A stretch of DNA of 64,000 nucleotides from Veillonella dispar (GCF_900637515.1 NZ_LR134375.1:1199952-1263951), one strand, 5' to 3'; positions 52,101 through 62,002 are shown, counted from the first letter of the stretch. A program made the numbers and translations. Notes: generated by a model from the letters alone, not told the origin.

Positions 52101-55100
52101 CTATCGTTTAGGAGCATCTTGGACGCGAAGCAAGCAGTCGCCAGATTCGATACGGCTACCTTCACGAACTAGAATTTCTTCTACGATACCATCGATAGGA
52201 GCTGTAATTGTTGTTTCCATCTTCATCGCTTCTGTAACGATTAATGGTTCACCTTTAACTACAGATTGACCATTCTTAACGAGGATCTTAACAACAGAAC
52301 CAGACAATGTAGCACCGATTTCGCCAGGGTTGGATTCGTCTGCTTTACGACGAACAACACCAGTAGTCTTAGCATGTTTATCATGAACTTTAATGCCACG
52401 AGGTTGACCGTTGAACTCGAACAATACGATACGGTTACCATCTTCATCAGGATCAGATACACCATTCATCTTAATGATCAATGTTTTACCTTTTTCGATA
52501 GTTACTTGGATTTCTTCGCCCCGTTTCATACCGAAGAAGAATGTTGGAGTATCAAGTACAGATACATCACCAAAATCTTTTACAAATTTATTGTAATCTT
52601 GGTACACCTTAGGATATAAGCAGTATGCACTAATATCTTCATCAGTTGTATTAGCACCCATTTCACTTAATTCATGACGAACATGTTCGAAGTCTGTTGG
52701 AGGTAATACTGCACCAGGACGAACTGTAATAGGTTTAGCTCCTTTTAAGATGATTTTTTGTAACTCTTCAGGGAAACCTTGGTATGGAGTGCCAAGACGA
52801 CCTTCAAAGAATTCTACTACAGATTGAGGGAAGTCTAATACATCGCCTTTTTCGTAAATATCTTTTTCAGTCAAGTTGTTTTGTACCATGTACAATGTCA
52901 TGTCACCTACAACTTTAGAGGATGGTGTTACTTTAATGATATCGCCAAACATCATATTTACTTGATGATATACTTTCTTGATATCATTCCAACGATCACC
53001 AAGGCCTACCATCTTAGCTTGTTGTTGCAAGTTGGAGTATTGGCCACCTGGCATTTCATGTTGATATACTTCAGTATTAGGATATGCTTCTGCTTTATCC
53101 ACACCTTTGTAGTATGGACGAATGCTGCCAAAGTAATGAGACATTTCTTCCATGTAGTCAATGTTCATGTCAGGTTGACGGTCATGGCCACTCAAAGCAT
53201 AGTACATAGAGTTCATGCTAGGTTGAGATGTGCCATTAGCAAATGCAGAGTATGCCAAGTCGATAACGTCTACACCAGCATCTACAGCGCGACCATATGA
53301 ATAGATAGCATTACCAGAACCTTCATGAGTGTGCAAATGAATTGGTACTGTAACAGCATCTTTTAATGCAGATACAAGGTTATAAGCTGCTTGAGGTTTT
53401 AAAAGGCCAGCCATATCTTTAATAGCAATGATATTAGCACCCGCTTTTTCAAGCTCTTTAGCCATATTTACATAGTAACCTAAATTGTATTTAGGACGGC
53501 TACTATCAAGAATATCCCCTGTATAGCACAATGCTACTTCAGCAATTTTGTTTTGTGCACGTACTTCATCAATAGCTACATGCATATTATCAAGGCTATT
53601 TAAGCTATCAAATACACGGAATACATCAATGCCATTTGTAGCAGCTCGTTGGATAAATTGACGAACCACATTATCTGGATAGGATGTGTAACCAACTGCA
53701 TTGGCACCGCGAATCAACATTTGAAGCAATGTATTTGGTACTTCGCGACGGAACATGCGTAAGCGTTCCCATGGATCTTCATGTAAGAAACGATAGGATA
53801 CGTCGAATGTAGCACCGCCCCAGCACTCTAAGGAGAATAAGTTAGGAACACCTTTCGCAGCATGACCAGCTACGCGTGCCATATCAATTGTACGTAGACG
53901 TGTAGCAAACAAGGATTGATGAGCATCACGCCATGTAGTATCTGTAAAGAATACTTGTTTTTGGTCAGATAACCATTTACTGAAGCCTTCTGGACCTAAT
54001 TCATCAAATTTTTGTTTTGTACCAGCTGCAGGAGATACATCTAAATTAGATGGCATTTGAATTGGTTCAAAATCAGGTACTTCTTGAGGGCCCGCACCAG
54101 AGTAACCATTGATTGTTACGTCTGCAATGTAACGCAATAATTTAGTACCGCGGTCACGGTCAGGTTTCAATTCGAATAATTCTGGATGATCTTCGATGAA
54201 GTTAACAGTGTAGTTACCGCTTTGGAATTCAGGATGTTCAAGAACGTTAATCAAGAAGTGAATATTTGTTTTAACGCCACGAATACGGAATTCTTTCAAG
54301 CAACGAAGCATTTTACGAATAGTTTCTTCATTGTTAGGACCAAATGCAGTTGCTTTTACAAGTAAGGAATCATAGTAAGGTGTTACTACGGCACCTGTGA
54401 AAGCATTACCAGAGTCTAAGCGGATACCAAAGCCACCGGAGCTACGATATGCCAAGATTTTACCTGTATCAGGCATGAAGTTATTTTTAGGATTTTCTGT
54501 AGTGATACGACATTGAATTGCAGTACCTTTACAAGGAACTTCATCTTGTGCAGGAATGCCTACTTCTGGGCTATGTAAGTCATAACCTTCAGCAATACGG
54601 ATTTGAGAATGAACAATATCAATATCTGTAATCATTTCTGTTACAGTATGTTCTACTTGGATACGAGGGTTAACTTCGATGAAATAGAAGGAACCATCAG
54701 CAGTTACCAAGAACTCTACAGTACCAGCATTAACGTAGCCTACATTTTTCATGATTTTAACGGCTGCATCACATACGGCTTTACGAGTTTCTAATGGCAA
54801 TGCAAAAGCTGGCGCCATTTCAACAACTTTTTGGTGACGACGTTGTACAGAGCAATCACGTTCATGTAAATGAACTACATTACCATGTTCATCACCAAGG
54901 ATTTGTACTTCAATATGTTTAGGTTCAACGATAAGTTTTTCTACATATACATCATCATCGCCAAAAGCAGCTTTTGCTTCAGATTTAGCGCGATCATATG
55001 CATCACGAAGATCTTCTTTGCGATGAACCTCACGCATACCACGGCCGCCACCGCCATTTACGGCTTTAATCATCAATGGGAAACCATGAGTATTTGCAAA

Positions 55101-55547
55101 TTCTTCTAATTGTTCAAAATCACGCAAAGCCCCATCTGAACCAGGGATCATTGGGATATCTGCCAATTTAGCTTGTGCACGAGCATTAACCTTATCACCG
55201 AACATATTCAAATGTTCTACATGAGGTCCAATGAAAATGATACCTTCTTCACCACAACGACGAGCGAACTCTTCGTTTTCAGATAAGAACCCATAACCTG
55301 GATGGATAGCATCAATATCATGTTCTTTTGCAATACGGATAATATCTTCAATATCAAGATATGCTTCAACTGGTTTTTTACCTTCCCCTACGAGATAGGC
55401 TTCGTCAGCTTGGTTACGGTGCAAGGATAATGTATCCTCTTTGGAATAAATGGCTACAGTTTTAATACCCATTTCATTACATGCACGGAACACGCGGATC
55501 GCAATTTCACCACGGTTGGCAACCAATACGGATTTAATTTTTCTCAT
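52101..55547 (-). CDS. pyc: Pyruvate carboxylase
   Basis: 1148 aa, single-chain type. Biotin carboxylase (about 1-455: VLVANRGEIA, GGGGRGMR, EVNPRIQVEHTVTE), carboxyltransferase (about 530-800: DTTWRDAHQSLFATR, IAIKDMAGLLKP, HLHTHEGSGN), a linking domain, and a biotin carrier (about 1080-1148) with the biotinyl lysine in EAMKMET. It makes oxaloacetate from pyruvate and bicarbonate. In Veillonella this suits gluconeogenesis from lactate and C4 acid metabolism. I start at ATG 55547, 6 nt after AGGAGG, rather than an earlier frame start at 55571. Confidence 0.96.
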   Translation of the reverse strand: MRKIKSVLVANRGEIAIRVFRACNEMGIKTVAIYSKEDTLSLHRNQADEAYLVGEGKKPVEAYLDIEDIIRIAKEHDIDAIHPGYGFLSENEEFARRCGEEGIIFIGPHVEHLNMFGDKVNARAQAKLADIPMIPGSDGALRDFEQLEEFANTHGFPLMIKAVNGGGGRGMREVHRKEDLRDAYDRAKSEAKAAFGDDDVYVEKLIVEPKHIEVQILGDEHGNVVHLHERDCSVQRRHQKVVEMAPAFALPLETRKAVCDAAVKIMKNVGYVNAGTVEFLVTADGSFYFIEVNPRIQVEHTVTEMITDIDIVHSQIRIAEGYDLHSPEVGIPAQDEVPCKGTAIQCRITTENPKNNFMPDTGKILAYRSSGGFGIRLDSGNAFTGAVVTPYYDSLLVKATAFGPNNEETIRKMLRCLKEFRIRGVKTNIHFLINVLEHPEFQSGNYTVNFIEDHPELFELKPDRDRGTKLLRYIADVTINGYSGAGPQEVPDFEPIQMPSNLDVSPAAGTKQKFDELGPEGFSKWLSDQKQVFFTDTTWRDAHQSLFATRLRTIDMARVAGHAAKGVPNLFSLECWGGATFDVSYRFLHEDPWERLRMFRREVPNTLLQMLIRGANAVGYTSYPDNVVRQFIQRAATNGIDVFRVFDSLNSLDNMHVAIDEVRAQNKIAEVALCYTGDILDSSRPKYNLGYYVNMAKELEKAGANIIAIKDMAGLLKPQAAYNLVSALKDAVTVPIHLHTHEGSGNAIYSYGRAVDAGVDVIDLAYSAFANGTSQPSMNSMYYALSGHDRQPDMNIDYMEEMSHYFGSIRPYYKGVDKAEAYPNTEVYQHEMPGGQYSNLQQQAKMVGLGDRWNDIKKVYHQVNMMFGDIIKVTPSSKVVGDMTLYMVQNNLTEKDIYEKGDVLDFPQSVVEFFEGRLGTPYQGFPEELQKIILKGAKPITVRPGAVLPPTDFEHVRHELSEMGANTTDEDISAYCLYPKVYQDYNKFVKDFGDVSVLDTPTFFFGMKRGEEIQVTIEKGKTLIIKMNGVSDPDEDGNRIVLFEFNGQPRGIKVHDKHAKTTGVVRRKADESNPGEIGATLSGSVVKILVKNGQSVVKGEPLIVTEAMKMETTITAPIDGIVEEILVREGSRIESGDCLLRVQDAPKR

Positions 55548-55832
55548 GTATTGCCTCCTACTAGCTTCCACTAATGTGAACTATCAGCTTTCATTTTTAT
55601 TAATATATGAATATTTCCTATACTTATAGTCAAAACAATATATTTGGAAAACTCATCAAAATTTATGATGAGTATAATATTCATAATTACATATAACTAT
55701 TATACAATATTTTCCACATATTTAAAGGATTATATTAATTACGAAATCATAAAATACATTATCCGCTGTTCATGAGTAAAACTCATATGTCTTTTATCGA
55801 TGTACATCGAACTAGTTCTATATACTATATAA
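55548..55832. other. AT-rich spacer between pyc and the second M18 gene
   Basis: About 285 nt. Near pyc, a minus-strand TTGACT (55633-55628) could be its -35 box, with a poor -10 (CATATA, 18 nt away). A 7-bp inverted repeat CTCATCA/TGATGAG (55652-55672) with TTTT after it on the minus strand may be a weak terminator for the aminopeptidase gene. A 14-bp palindrome TCGATGTACATCGA lies at 55797-55810. Confidence 0.45.
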
Positions 55833-57179
55833 TTAATCACCTAAGAAATGATTCATTAATCGGTTGAGTTGTTCTTGGTCATTGGCCCCCATCAACTCAC
55901 GTGCAGAATGCATTGCCAACAATGGTAAGCCTACATCCATGGTTCTCATCGGCAACATAGCAGATGAAATAGATCCAACTGTAGACCCTCCTGGTATATC
56001 AGAACGATTTACATAAATTTGGTAGTTTGCCTCAGCTTCATCACACAAACCTTTAACAATGGCAATTGCTCTGGCATCACCTGCATAAGATTGGCTACAT
56101 GCGATTTTTAGGGCTACCCCTTTATTAAGTGTAGGAATATTAGTGATATCATTTTTCTCAGGATAATTTGGATGTAAACCATGGGCTACATCAGAGGAAA
56201 TCATAAATCCTTTTGAAATGAAACTTTCCATTTCTTGATTAGAATATCCCAATGCATCATATACACGTTTAATAAGGTTTGGTAAAAGCATACCTGCCCC
56301 ACCCTGTTTTGTACGACTCCCTACCTCTTCATTATCAAAGAGAATGGCACAGCGTACACCATTAGCATTATGTTTACGAGCTTGAATAATCCCTGAAAGT
56401 ACACCAAAGCAAGATGTTAGATTATCAAGGCGAGGTGCGCTAATGAAATCACCTTCTGTGCCAAGTACACAGCCTTGTTCTGTTGGGTATAATGTCATTT
56501 CATAGGACAAAATTTCAGATGGATCACAATTGACTTCATCAGCTAAGAACATAGTCCACTCATCATATTGAGTATCAGACTCTGGAAATAAACTTGGATT
56601 ATTACTATCATGTAAAGATTTTGTTGATTGTTCCTTATCTTTACGATCCATCATTAATATAGGAAGCATTTCCTTTTGGCGATTTAATTTAACGCCATCA
56701 TTAACGGTGCGATTCATATGTATAGCTAAGTTTGGAACGATTGCAATAGGACGTTTTGTATCAACCAATACAGAATCAACATCAAAGGCATTATCACCTT
56801 TTAATACTACGGTACCAGCCGCTCCTAGAGGACGATCAAGCCATGTATTTTCAATGAGACCACCATACATTTCTACATTCAGTTTTGTGTACCCTTTTAC
56901 AGAGGTAATAGGATTAGGTTTAACACGGATCGCAGGAAAATCCGTATGCGCCGAAGCAATACGTAATGTATCTTCTGGTTTTTTCCCTATATGAAAGGCA
57001 AACAATGTAGTACCAAATACATTAACAACATAAGAACCAGAGTCTAATTGCCACTCATCATCTAAATTAAGTTCTGTAAATCCTGAGTCCAATAACATTT
57101 GCAAGCTTGTATCAACCGTATGGTATGGAGATGTGCAAGCACCAATATATTTCAATAACTGTTCATTATCAAATTTCAT
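55833..57179 (-). CDS. M18 family zinc aminopeptidase, second of two
   Basis: 448 aa. Ligand motifs ASAHTDFPAIRVKPN, FDNEEVGSRTKQGG and SDVAHGLHPNYPEKND are those of the M18 subgroup that includes yeast and human aspartyl aminopeptidase. GGSTVGSISSAMLPMRTMDVGLP and LAMHSARE follow near the C-terminus. It probably removes N-terminal acidic residues. It is clearly diverged from the other M18 enzyme in this window, so it is not a recent copy. AGGAGG precedes the start. Confidence 0.93.
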   Translation of the reverse strand: MKFDNEQLLKYIGACTSPYHTVDTSLQMLLDSGFTELNLDDEWQLDSGSYVVNVFGTTLFAFHIGKKPEDTLRIASAHTDFPAIRVKPNPITSVKGYTKLNVEMYGGLIENTWLDRPLGAAGTVVLKGDNAFDVDSVLVDTKRPIAIVPNLAIHMNRTVNDGVKLNRQKEMLPILMMDRKDKEQSTKSLHDSNNPSLFPESDTQYDEWTMFLADEVNCDPSEILSYEMTLYPTEQGCVLGTEGDFISAPRLDNLTSCFGVLSGIIQARKHNANGVRCAILFDNEEVGSRTKQGGAGMLLPNLIKRVYDALGYSNQEMESFISKGFMISSDVAHGLHPNYPEKNDITNIPTLNKGVALKIACSQSYAGDARAIAIVKGLCDEAEANYQIYVNRSDIPGGSTVGSISSAMLPMRTMDVGLPLLAMHSARELMGANDQEQLNRLMNHFLGD

Positions 57180-57293
57180 AGTTTCCTCCTATGTAAAATA
57201 ATGATGCAATTCTTTTATTCACTAGGAATAGTTCATATATGTATAATATTACAACATATACATTAATAATATATTAACTACACTTATTTTATC

Positions 57294-57324
57294 ACAAAAA
57301 AGCCGTCCCAAACGGGACGGCTTT
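57294..57324 (-). terminator. Terminator after the DASS transporter gene
   Basis: Perfect 11-bp stem AAAGCCGTCCC (57299-57309) and GGGACGGCTTT (57314-57324) with a 4-nt loop, then six T on the minus strand. Its core is close to the rpsO terminator. Confidence 0.9.
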
Positions 57325-57411
57325 CCGTATATTTTGTAACTACATATCAAAACAACTCTAAAATCTAAAGTTTTATGTATTACAAGTATATTATTTTATC
57401 ATTTTCAGTTT

Positions 57412-58812
57412 TTACCACATACCGATTGCTTTCATCCATACGGAACCAAGTCCCATAAAGATAATCAAGTTGATTACGGATGCGAAGAAACCAAGTTTCC
57501 ACCATGTATTTTGAGGAACATAACCAGTATTGAAGATTACTGGAGATGGACCTGCTGCATAGTGAGTTAAAGACATACACAAGTTAGATGTGAATGCAAT
57601 CATCAACAATGTTAACATTGGTGGTGCACCTGCAGAAATAGCAATTGCAGAGAATGCTACGAACATTGCAGAAATATGTGCAGTTAAAGATGCGAATACA
57701 TAGTGGGAATATGTATTAATAAGTACAGCTATAACGAAGGCAATAATCCAAGATCCTTCTGGAATATAACCGCCTACAAGTACTGTTGCCCATTTAATGA
57801 AGTCCAATTTGGACAAGAAACCGGCAAAGCCCATTAATGTACCCATCCAAACTAATGTATCCCAAGCGCCTTTTTCGCTTTTAACATCGTCCCATACAAG
57901 AACGCTAGTAGCAAGCAAAATAGAAATACCTAAGAATGCAACAGTTGTAGCATCAATTTTTGTGAATTGAGAGGTAGCCCATAACACTAAAGCTAAAACG
58001 AATACGCCTAGCATAACCCATTCTTGGAAAGACATTTTACCAAGGCCTTTTAACTCTTCTTTAATCATTTGTTGTGCTTCGCGAGCATCTGTAATTTCAG
58101 GTGGATATACTTTGTAAATAAAGTACGGCATAATGATCAATGCAATAATTCCTGGCACGATAGCAGCCATAGCCCAATCACCCCATGTGATACCAATACC
58201 AAAAGATTGAAGCGCCAATGCTGCAACCAATGTGTTACCAGCCATGGATGTTTGGAACATAGCAGATGTAATTGTATTAACTTGATAAATAGATTGCATC
58301 AAGAAGGAACCAATTTTACGAGGACCATCTTGAGGTTCAGAACCGAACGCTTTTGCCAAGCTTGTAGTAATTGGCATGATAACACCACCTACACGAGCTG
58401 TATTAGATGGAGTTGCTGGAGCCAAAATTAAATCAGATAATGCTAATGCATAAGCCAAACGTAAGGAGCTACTACCAAAAGCAGCAATCAAATTATAAGC
58501 AATACGTTTCCCCAAACCAGTTTTAATAAAGCCACGAGAGAATAAGAACGCACCTACGATTAACCAAATAGCAGAGTTAGCAAAACCAGAGATAGCTTCG
58601 CCGATTTTCAAAGTACCAGTCAAAGCCGCCACAGTAATTACAATGATAGATACGCCACCAATCGGTAATGGCTGAGTAATAAAGCCTACGATAGTAGCAA
58701 CAAAGATGGCGAATAAATGCCAAGATTGAGGTGTTAAACCCTCAGGCGTTGGAATAAACCATAGGCCTATACCAAAGACCGCTGGAATAATCCAGTTTAA
58801 CAGTTTTTTCAT
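57412..58812 (-). CDS. DASS family (SLC13) dicarboxylate or anion:sodium symporter
   Basis: 466 aa with about 12 hydrophobic segments. The family motifs LAPATPSNTARVGGVIMPI and the C-terminal MSLTHYAAGPSPVIFNTGYV mark the two Ser/Asn-Thr ion and substrate loops of DASS carriers (2-oxoglutarate/malate, citrate/succinate or tartrate types). Exchange of malate, succinate or similar acids would suit an organism that ferments lactate and C4 acids. I start at ATG 58812, 7 nt after AGGAGG. Monocistronic, with a leader that can fold (58889-58916). Confidence 0.9.
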   Translation of the reverse strand: MKKLLNWIIPAVFGIGLWFIPTPEGLTPQSWHLFAIFVATIVGFITQPLPIGGVSIIVITVAALTGTLKIGEAISGFANSAIWLIVGAFLFSRGFIKTGLGKRIAYNLIAAFGSSSLRLAYALALSDLILAPATPSNTARVGGVIMPITTSLAKAFGSEPQDGPRKIGSFLMQSIYQVNTITSAMFQTSMAGNTLVAALALQSFGIGITWGDWAMAAIVPGIIALIIMPYFIYKVYPPEITDAREAQQMIKEELKGLGKMSFQEWVMLGVFVLALVLWATSQFTKIDATTVAFLGISILLATSVLVWDDVKSEKGAWDTLVWMGTLMGFAGFLSKLDFIKWATVLVGGYIPEGSWIIAFVIAVLINTYSHYVFASLTAHISAMFVAFSAIAISAGAPPMLTLLMIAFTSNLCMSLTHYAAGPSPVIFNTGYVPQNTWWKLGFFASVINLIIFMGLGSVWMKAIGMW

Positions 58813-58888
58813 ACACATACCTCCTACATAGGAAAAAACTAAAATATATAACCGCTGAAATACCAAGGCATCGCAAGGTGACTATAAA

Positions 58889-58916
58889 CACACAGTAGCC
58901 CCCTATCCTACGGTGT
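58889..58916 (-). promoter_or_regulatory. Foldable leader of the DASS transporter gene
   Basis: On the minus strand CACCGTAG pairs with CTACTGTG (7 of 8 pairs) around the G-rich loop GATAGGGGG, about 80-105 nt upstream of the start. A TATACT box lies just upstream on the minus strand, but no good -35 was found. It may be a regulatory RNA element; no known riboswitch consensus was recognised. Confidence 0.4.
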
Positions 58917-59004
58917 CTTCAGTATATATCAGTAGTATGTGAAGTGAGATATATAATTATTTCTTCTTATAATAAATATAATATATTACATCATAAAAAG
59001 AAAT

Positions 59005-59041
59005 GAAAAAAAGCTGTGCATCACGAGGTATGCACAGCTTT
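59005..59041 (-). terminator. Terminator after the mrp gene
   Basis: Perfect 12-bp stem AAAGCTGTGCAT (59010-59021) and ATGCACAGCTTT (59030-59041) with an 8-nt loop, then a T run on the minus strand. It lies 17 nt after the stop codon. Confidence 0.9.
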
Positions 59042-59057
59042 CATTAACATATAAATC

Positions 59058-59891
59058 CTATTCTGGTAAAGATACGTTTTCTAAGTTTGTTTTCTCGATA
59101 GCTTCAATATCACCTTTATCACAAAGATTTGCAATAGTTGGATCAATTGGCAAACGATTCAACAATAATAGACCGTATTTTTGAAGGATTTCTTCAATGT
59201 GGCTTTCACCAAAGATTTGATAATCCTTACCATTATCTGGGCAATGGAAGTAAGAGTAGTTTTCCACTACACCAATAATAGGCACTTGCATTAAATCAGC
59301 CATCTTAACTGCTTTTTCAACAATCATGGATACCAAGTCTTGAGGAGATGTAACAATGATGATACCATCCAATTTCAAAGATTGATATACAGTAATTGCT
59401 ACGTCACCTGTTCCTGGCGGCATATCAACGAATAAATAATCGATGTCTTTCCAAATAACATCACTATAGAATTGTTTTACCACATTGCCTAAAATAGGAC
59501 CACGCCATAAAACAGGATCTGTATCGTTTTCCAAAAGGAGGTTAACAGACATAACGTCAATGCCGCCTTTAGATTTTACAGGATACATACCAATTTCGTC
59601 AGCATATGCTTTTTCCTTGATACCAAACATTTTAGGAATAGAAGGACCTGTAATATCTGCATCGAGGATACCAACTTTGTAACCTTTACGCGCCATAGTA
59701 ATAGCCATTAAGCTTGTAACGGAGGATTTACCTACGCCACCTTTACCGGATACTACGCCAATTACATGTTTAACAGAACTAAGCTCGTGTAAAGGAGCTG
59801 TAAGGTCTTGAGGTTGTTGAGGAGCGCCGCCACCGCAACCAGAAGATTTAGATGGGCATCCGCCACAATCACTGCTGCTACCGCAACCCAT
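59058..59891 (-). CDS. Mrp/NBP35-type Fe-S cluster carrier ATPase
   Basis: 277 aa. A short N-terminal tail rich in Cys and Gly (residues 1-25, at least four Cys) precedes a P-loop ATPase with the deviant Walker A GKGGVGKSS, then DADITGPSIPKMFG and VDMPPGTGDVA. The Cys pair FHCPDNGKD is unusual for the spacing seen in bacterial Mrp. These proteins hold and transfer Fe-S clusters. The ATG at 59891 has AGGTG 6 nt upstream; a GTG at 59900 lies within that site. Twin palindromes at 59961-59986 lie in its upstream region. Confidence 0.9.
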   Translation of the reverse strand: MGCGSSSDCGGCPSKSSGCGGGAPQQPQDLTAPLHELSSVKHVIGVVSGKGGVGKSSVTSLMAITMARKGYKVGILDADITGPSIPKMFGIKEKAYADEIGMYPVKSKGGIDVMSVNLLLENDTDPVLWRGPILGNVVKQFYSDVIWKDIDYLFVDMPPGTGDVAITVYQSLKLDGIIIVTSPQDLVSMIVEKAVKMADLMQVPIIGVVENYSYFHCPDNGKDYQIFGESHIEEILQKYGLLLLNRLPIDPTIANLCDKGDIEAIEKTNLENVSLPE

Positions 59892-59958
59892 AGTAAACAC
59901 CTACTTTCTTTGAGGAACTACCTCACATCTATATGTAAAACTTTTTCTCTATATGGTA

Positions 59959-59988
59959 GATACAATGTATCTACTGTTACATTGTATC
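59959..59988. promoter_or_regulatory. Paired TACAwTGTA palindromes upstream of mrp
   Basis: Two 9-bp palindromes, TACAATGTA (59961-59969) and TACATTGTA (59978-59986), have centres 17 bp apart. Together they also form a 10-bp inverted repeat, GATACAATGT with ACATTGTATC (59959-59988). They lie between the aminotransferase stop and the mrp start and look like a double operator. Alternatively the repeat is a hairpin terminator for the aminotransferase, but there is no T run. Confidence 0.5.
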
Positions 59989-60014
59989 ATGTCATATCAA
60001 ACTTTATCAATATA

Positions 60015-61208
60015 TTACTCGCCACAGAACTCTTTAGTTAAGGCACCGAGAATTTCCATGCCCTTTGTGATTTCTTCTACTGTTGGTACTGTATAGCTTA
60101 AGCGGAATGCATCTCCTTCCCCTGCACCATCAGCAGCAAAAGCACCACACTTAATGATCCCTACATTGCGATTCATACACGTTTCGAAGAATTCGTCACA
60201 ATCTACATCCTCAGGCATCGTCATCCATGCGAACATACCACCTGTAGGCTGAGTTAACTTAACCTTAGAACTTGCATACTTATTAAATGCATCAAGCAAA
60301 GCATCACATTTAGTCTTATATACTTTACGTACATTTTCTAAATGTGCATCATAATCGATTGTATCAAGAACTTTAGCTACCACCTTTTGTGTAACTAATG
60401 GCATTTGACCAGCTGTATTATTCTTTAAAGCTTGGATAGCTTCGATTACCTTCTCTGGGCCAAATAGGAAACCTACACGTAAACCTGCAGATAATGTCTT
60501 CGAATAAGAACCAGCATAGAGAACACGATTTTCGGTATCAAAGGATTTAAATGTTGGAATGTACTCACCAGCAAAGCGAATCTCACCGTATGGATCATCT
60601 TCATATATAAACAAATCATATTTAGAGGCAATAGCATAAATTTCTTTACGGCGTTCCAACGGCATTGTAATACCTGTTGGATTTTGGAAGTTAGGAATGA
60701 GATAAATATATTTACCTTTACCAGATTGAGCAGCTTTTTCTAATTCACTAGGAATCATGCCATACTCATCAGTCTGAATACCTAATGCTTTACCACCCAT
60801 ATTGCGTACAGAATTGATAGCACTAGTAAAAGTAAATTCATCCATGTATACTTCATCGCCAGGTTCCAATACAGTAATTGGTACAAGGCCTAATAGCTGA
60901 CCAGCACCATTGGAGATTATAAGACCTTGTCCTTCTGGATTCATCTTATGTGTTTTTACAAGACGCTCTAATGTCAATTCTGCTAAACGTGCATCCCCTT
61001 GCATTGGTCCATATTGTAAAAGACTCATTGGATTAGAGTGAACCACTTCATCAAAAGCCTTTTCGATGATTTCCACAGGAATCGCTTCTGGTGCAGGATT
61101 GCCAATACCAAAGCTAATAAAACCTTCTACCCCTACACCACGTTCAAATACTTCACGAATAAAATTAGGACCTTTTAGGGTCACCCGTTCAGGAAGAGAA
61201 AAGCTCAT
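60015..61208 (-). CDS. PLP-dependent aminotransferase, class I/II (2-aminoadipate or MocR-related type)
   Basis: 397 aa. Fold-type I pattern: LLQYGPMQGDARLAELT, ISNGAGQLLGL, LIPNFQNPTGITMPLERRKEIY, YEDDPYGEIRF and the pyridoxal lysine in AGSYSKTLSAGLRVGF. This wording is that of the LysN/2-aminoadipate aminotransferase group, which acts broadly on aromatic, branched and acidic 2-oxo acids. It has no N-terminal DNA-binding domain, so it is an enzyme rather than a MocR regulator. Exact substrate unknown. Confidence 0.9.
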   Translation of the reverse strand: MSFSLPERVTLKGPNFIREVFERGVGVEGFISFGIGNPAPEAIPVEIIEKAFDEVVHSNPMSLLQYGPMQGDARLAELTLERLVKTHKMNPEGQGLIISNGAGQLLGLVPITVLEPGDEVYMDEFTFTSAINSVRNMGGKALGIQTDEYGMIPSELEKAAQSGKGKYIYLIPNFQNPTGITMPLERRKEIYAIASKYDLFIYEDDPYGEIRFAGEYIPTFKSFDTENRVLYAGSYSKTLSAGLRVGFLFGPEKVIEAIQALKNNTAGQMPLVTQKVVAKVLDTIDYDAHLENVRKVYKTKCDALLDAFNKYASSKVKLTQPTGGMFAWMTMPEDVDCDEFFETCMNRNVGIIKCGAFAADGAGEGDAFRLSYTVPTVEEITKGMEILGALTKEFCGE

Positions 61209-61264
61209 ACTATCGCCTCTTTCATATATACTAAATTGAATAACATTTAATTAATTAGAGATTG

Positions 61265-62002
61265 TTAAGCATTAGGATCGTGCTCTTGTTCAGCATTTTT
61301 CTTATTGATGTAGTTCTTATATACCTTCCAAAGAATGAAGTATACAATACCTGCAACAACTACGATGATTCCTAATCGCCCCATATTCTCTTGGAAATTT
61401 ACAATATCTGTACCGATAGCTACTTCAAGAGCTGTAGATGGGAATTTCCCGATTAAATTCGCTAAGATATAGTCTCTCGGTTTGATTTTACTGATGGCGC
61501 CAAGTGCTGTGATAACACCAGACGGAAAATATGGTAAGGATCTGGCAAATAACATGACCACAAAACCATTTTTACCGGAAAAATCATCTACTTTCATCAA
61601 TACTGTACTCTTAGCAATGAGCTTATCTGCTGTATCACGTAAAAAGTAACGCATAATATAAAAGCTAATGACTACGCCAATCGTTTCTGCAAGCCAGGAA
61701 ATTATTATGCCTGGCCACATACCAAATACTAGGCCGTTTGCAGTAGATATAAAGATGGACGGTAAGAAACCAACAGCATTAACAAAAATATCAAGAAGCA
61801 TACTAACGACCATGGCCATAGGACCAAAGCCTTGAATATACTCTGCTATCTCATCCATAGATCCACTCGTCGCTAAATGCCACATAGTAGGATAAAATGT
61901 AGGATCTACTATATTGATGGCAATTAATAGAATGACAAAACCAATGCCTGCTATTAACTGTACCCAACCTTCACCAGAAGGCTTTAATTTTTTTGTACTC
62001 AT
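61265..62002 (-). CDS. TVP38/TMEM64 family (VTT domain, DedA-related) membrane protein
   Basis: 245 aa with about six hydrophobic segments. The VTT/SNARE-associated signature is seen in GFLPSIFISTANGLVFGMWPGIIISWLAETIG and ARSLPYFPSGVITALGAIS. Related DedA and VTT proteins have been linked to membrane-lipid scrambling and undecaprenyl phosphate recycling. The C-terminal tail is charged. It has its own extended -10 promoter (62033-62041). Confidence 0.88.
   Translation of the reverse strand: MSTKKLKPSGEGWVQLIAGIGFVILLIAINIVDPTFYPTMWHLATSGSMDEIAEYIQGFGPMAMVVSMLLDIFVNAVGFLPSIFISTANGLVFGMWPGIIISWLAETIGVVISFYIMRYFLRDTADKLIAKSTVLMKVDDFSGKNGFVVMLFARSLPYFPSGVITALGAISKIKPRDYILANLIGKFPSTALEVAIGTDIVNFQENMGRLGIIVVVAGIVYFILWKVYKNYINKKNAEQEHDPNA

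Noticed and set aside
60015-61208. MocR-type transcription regulator
   Set aside because: The aminotransferase domain is related but the N-terminal winged helix is absent.
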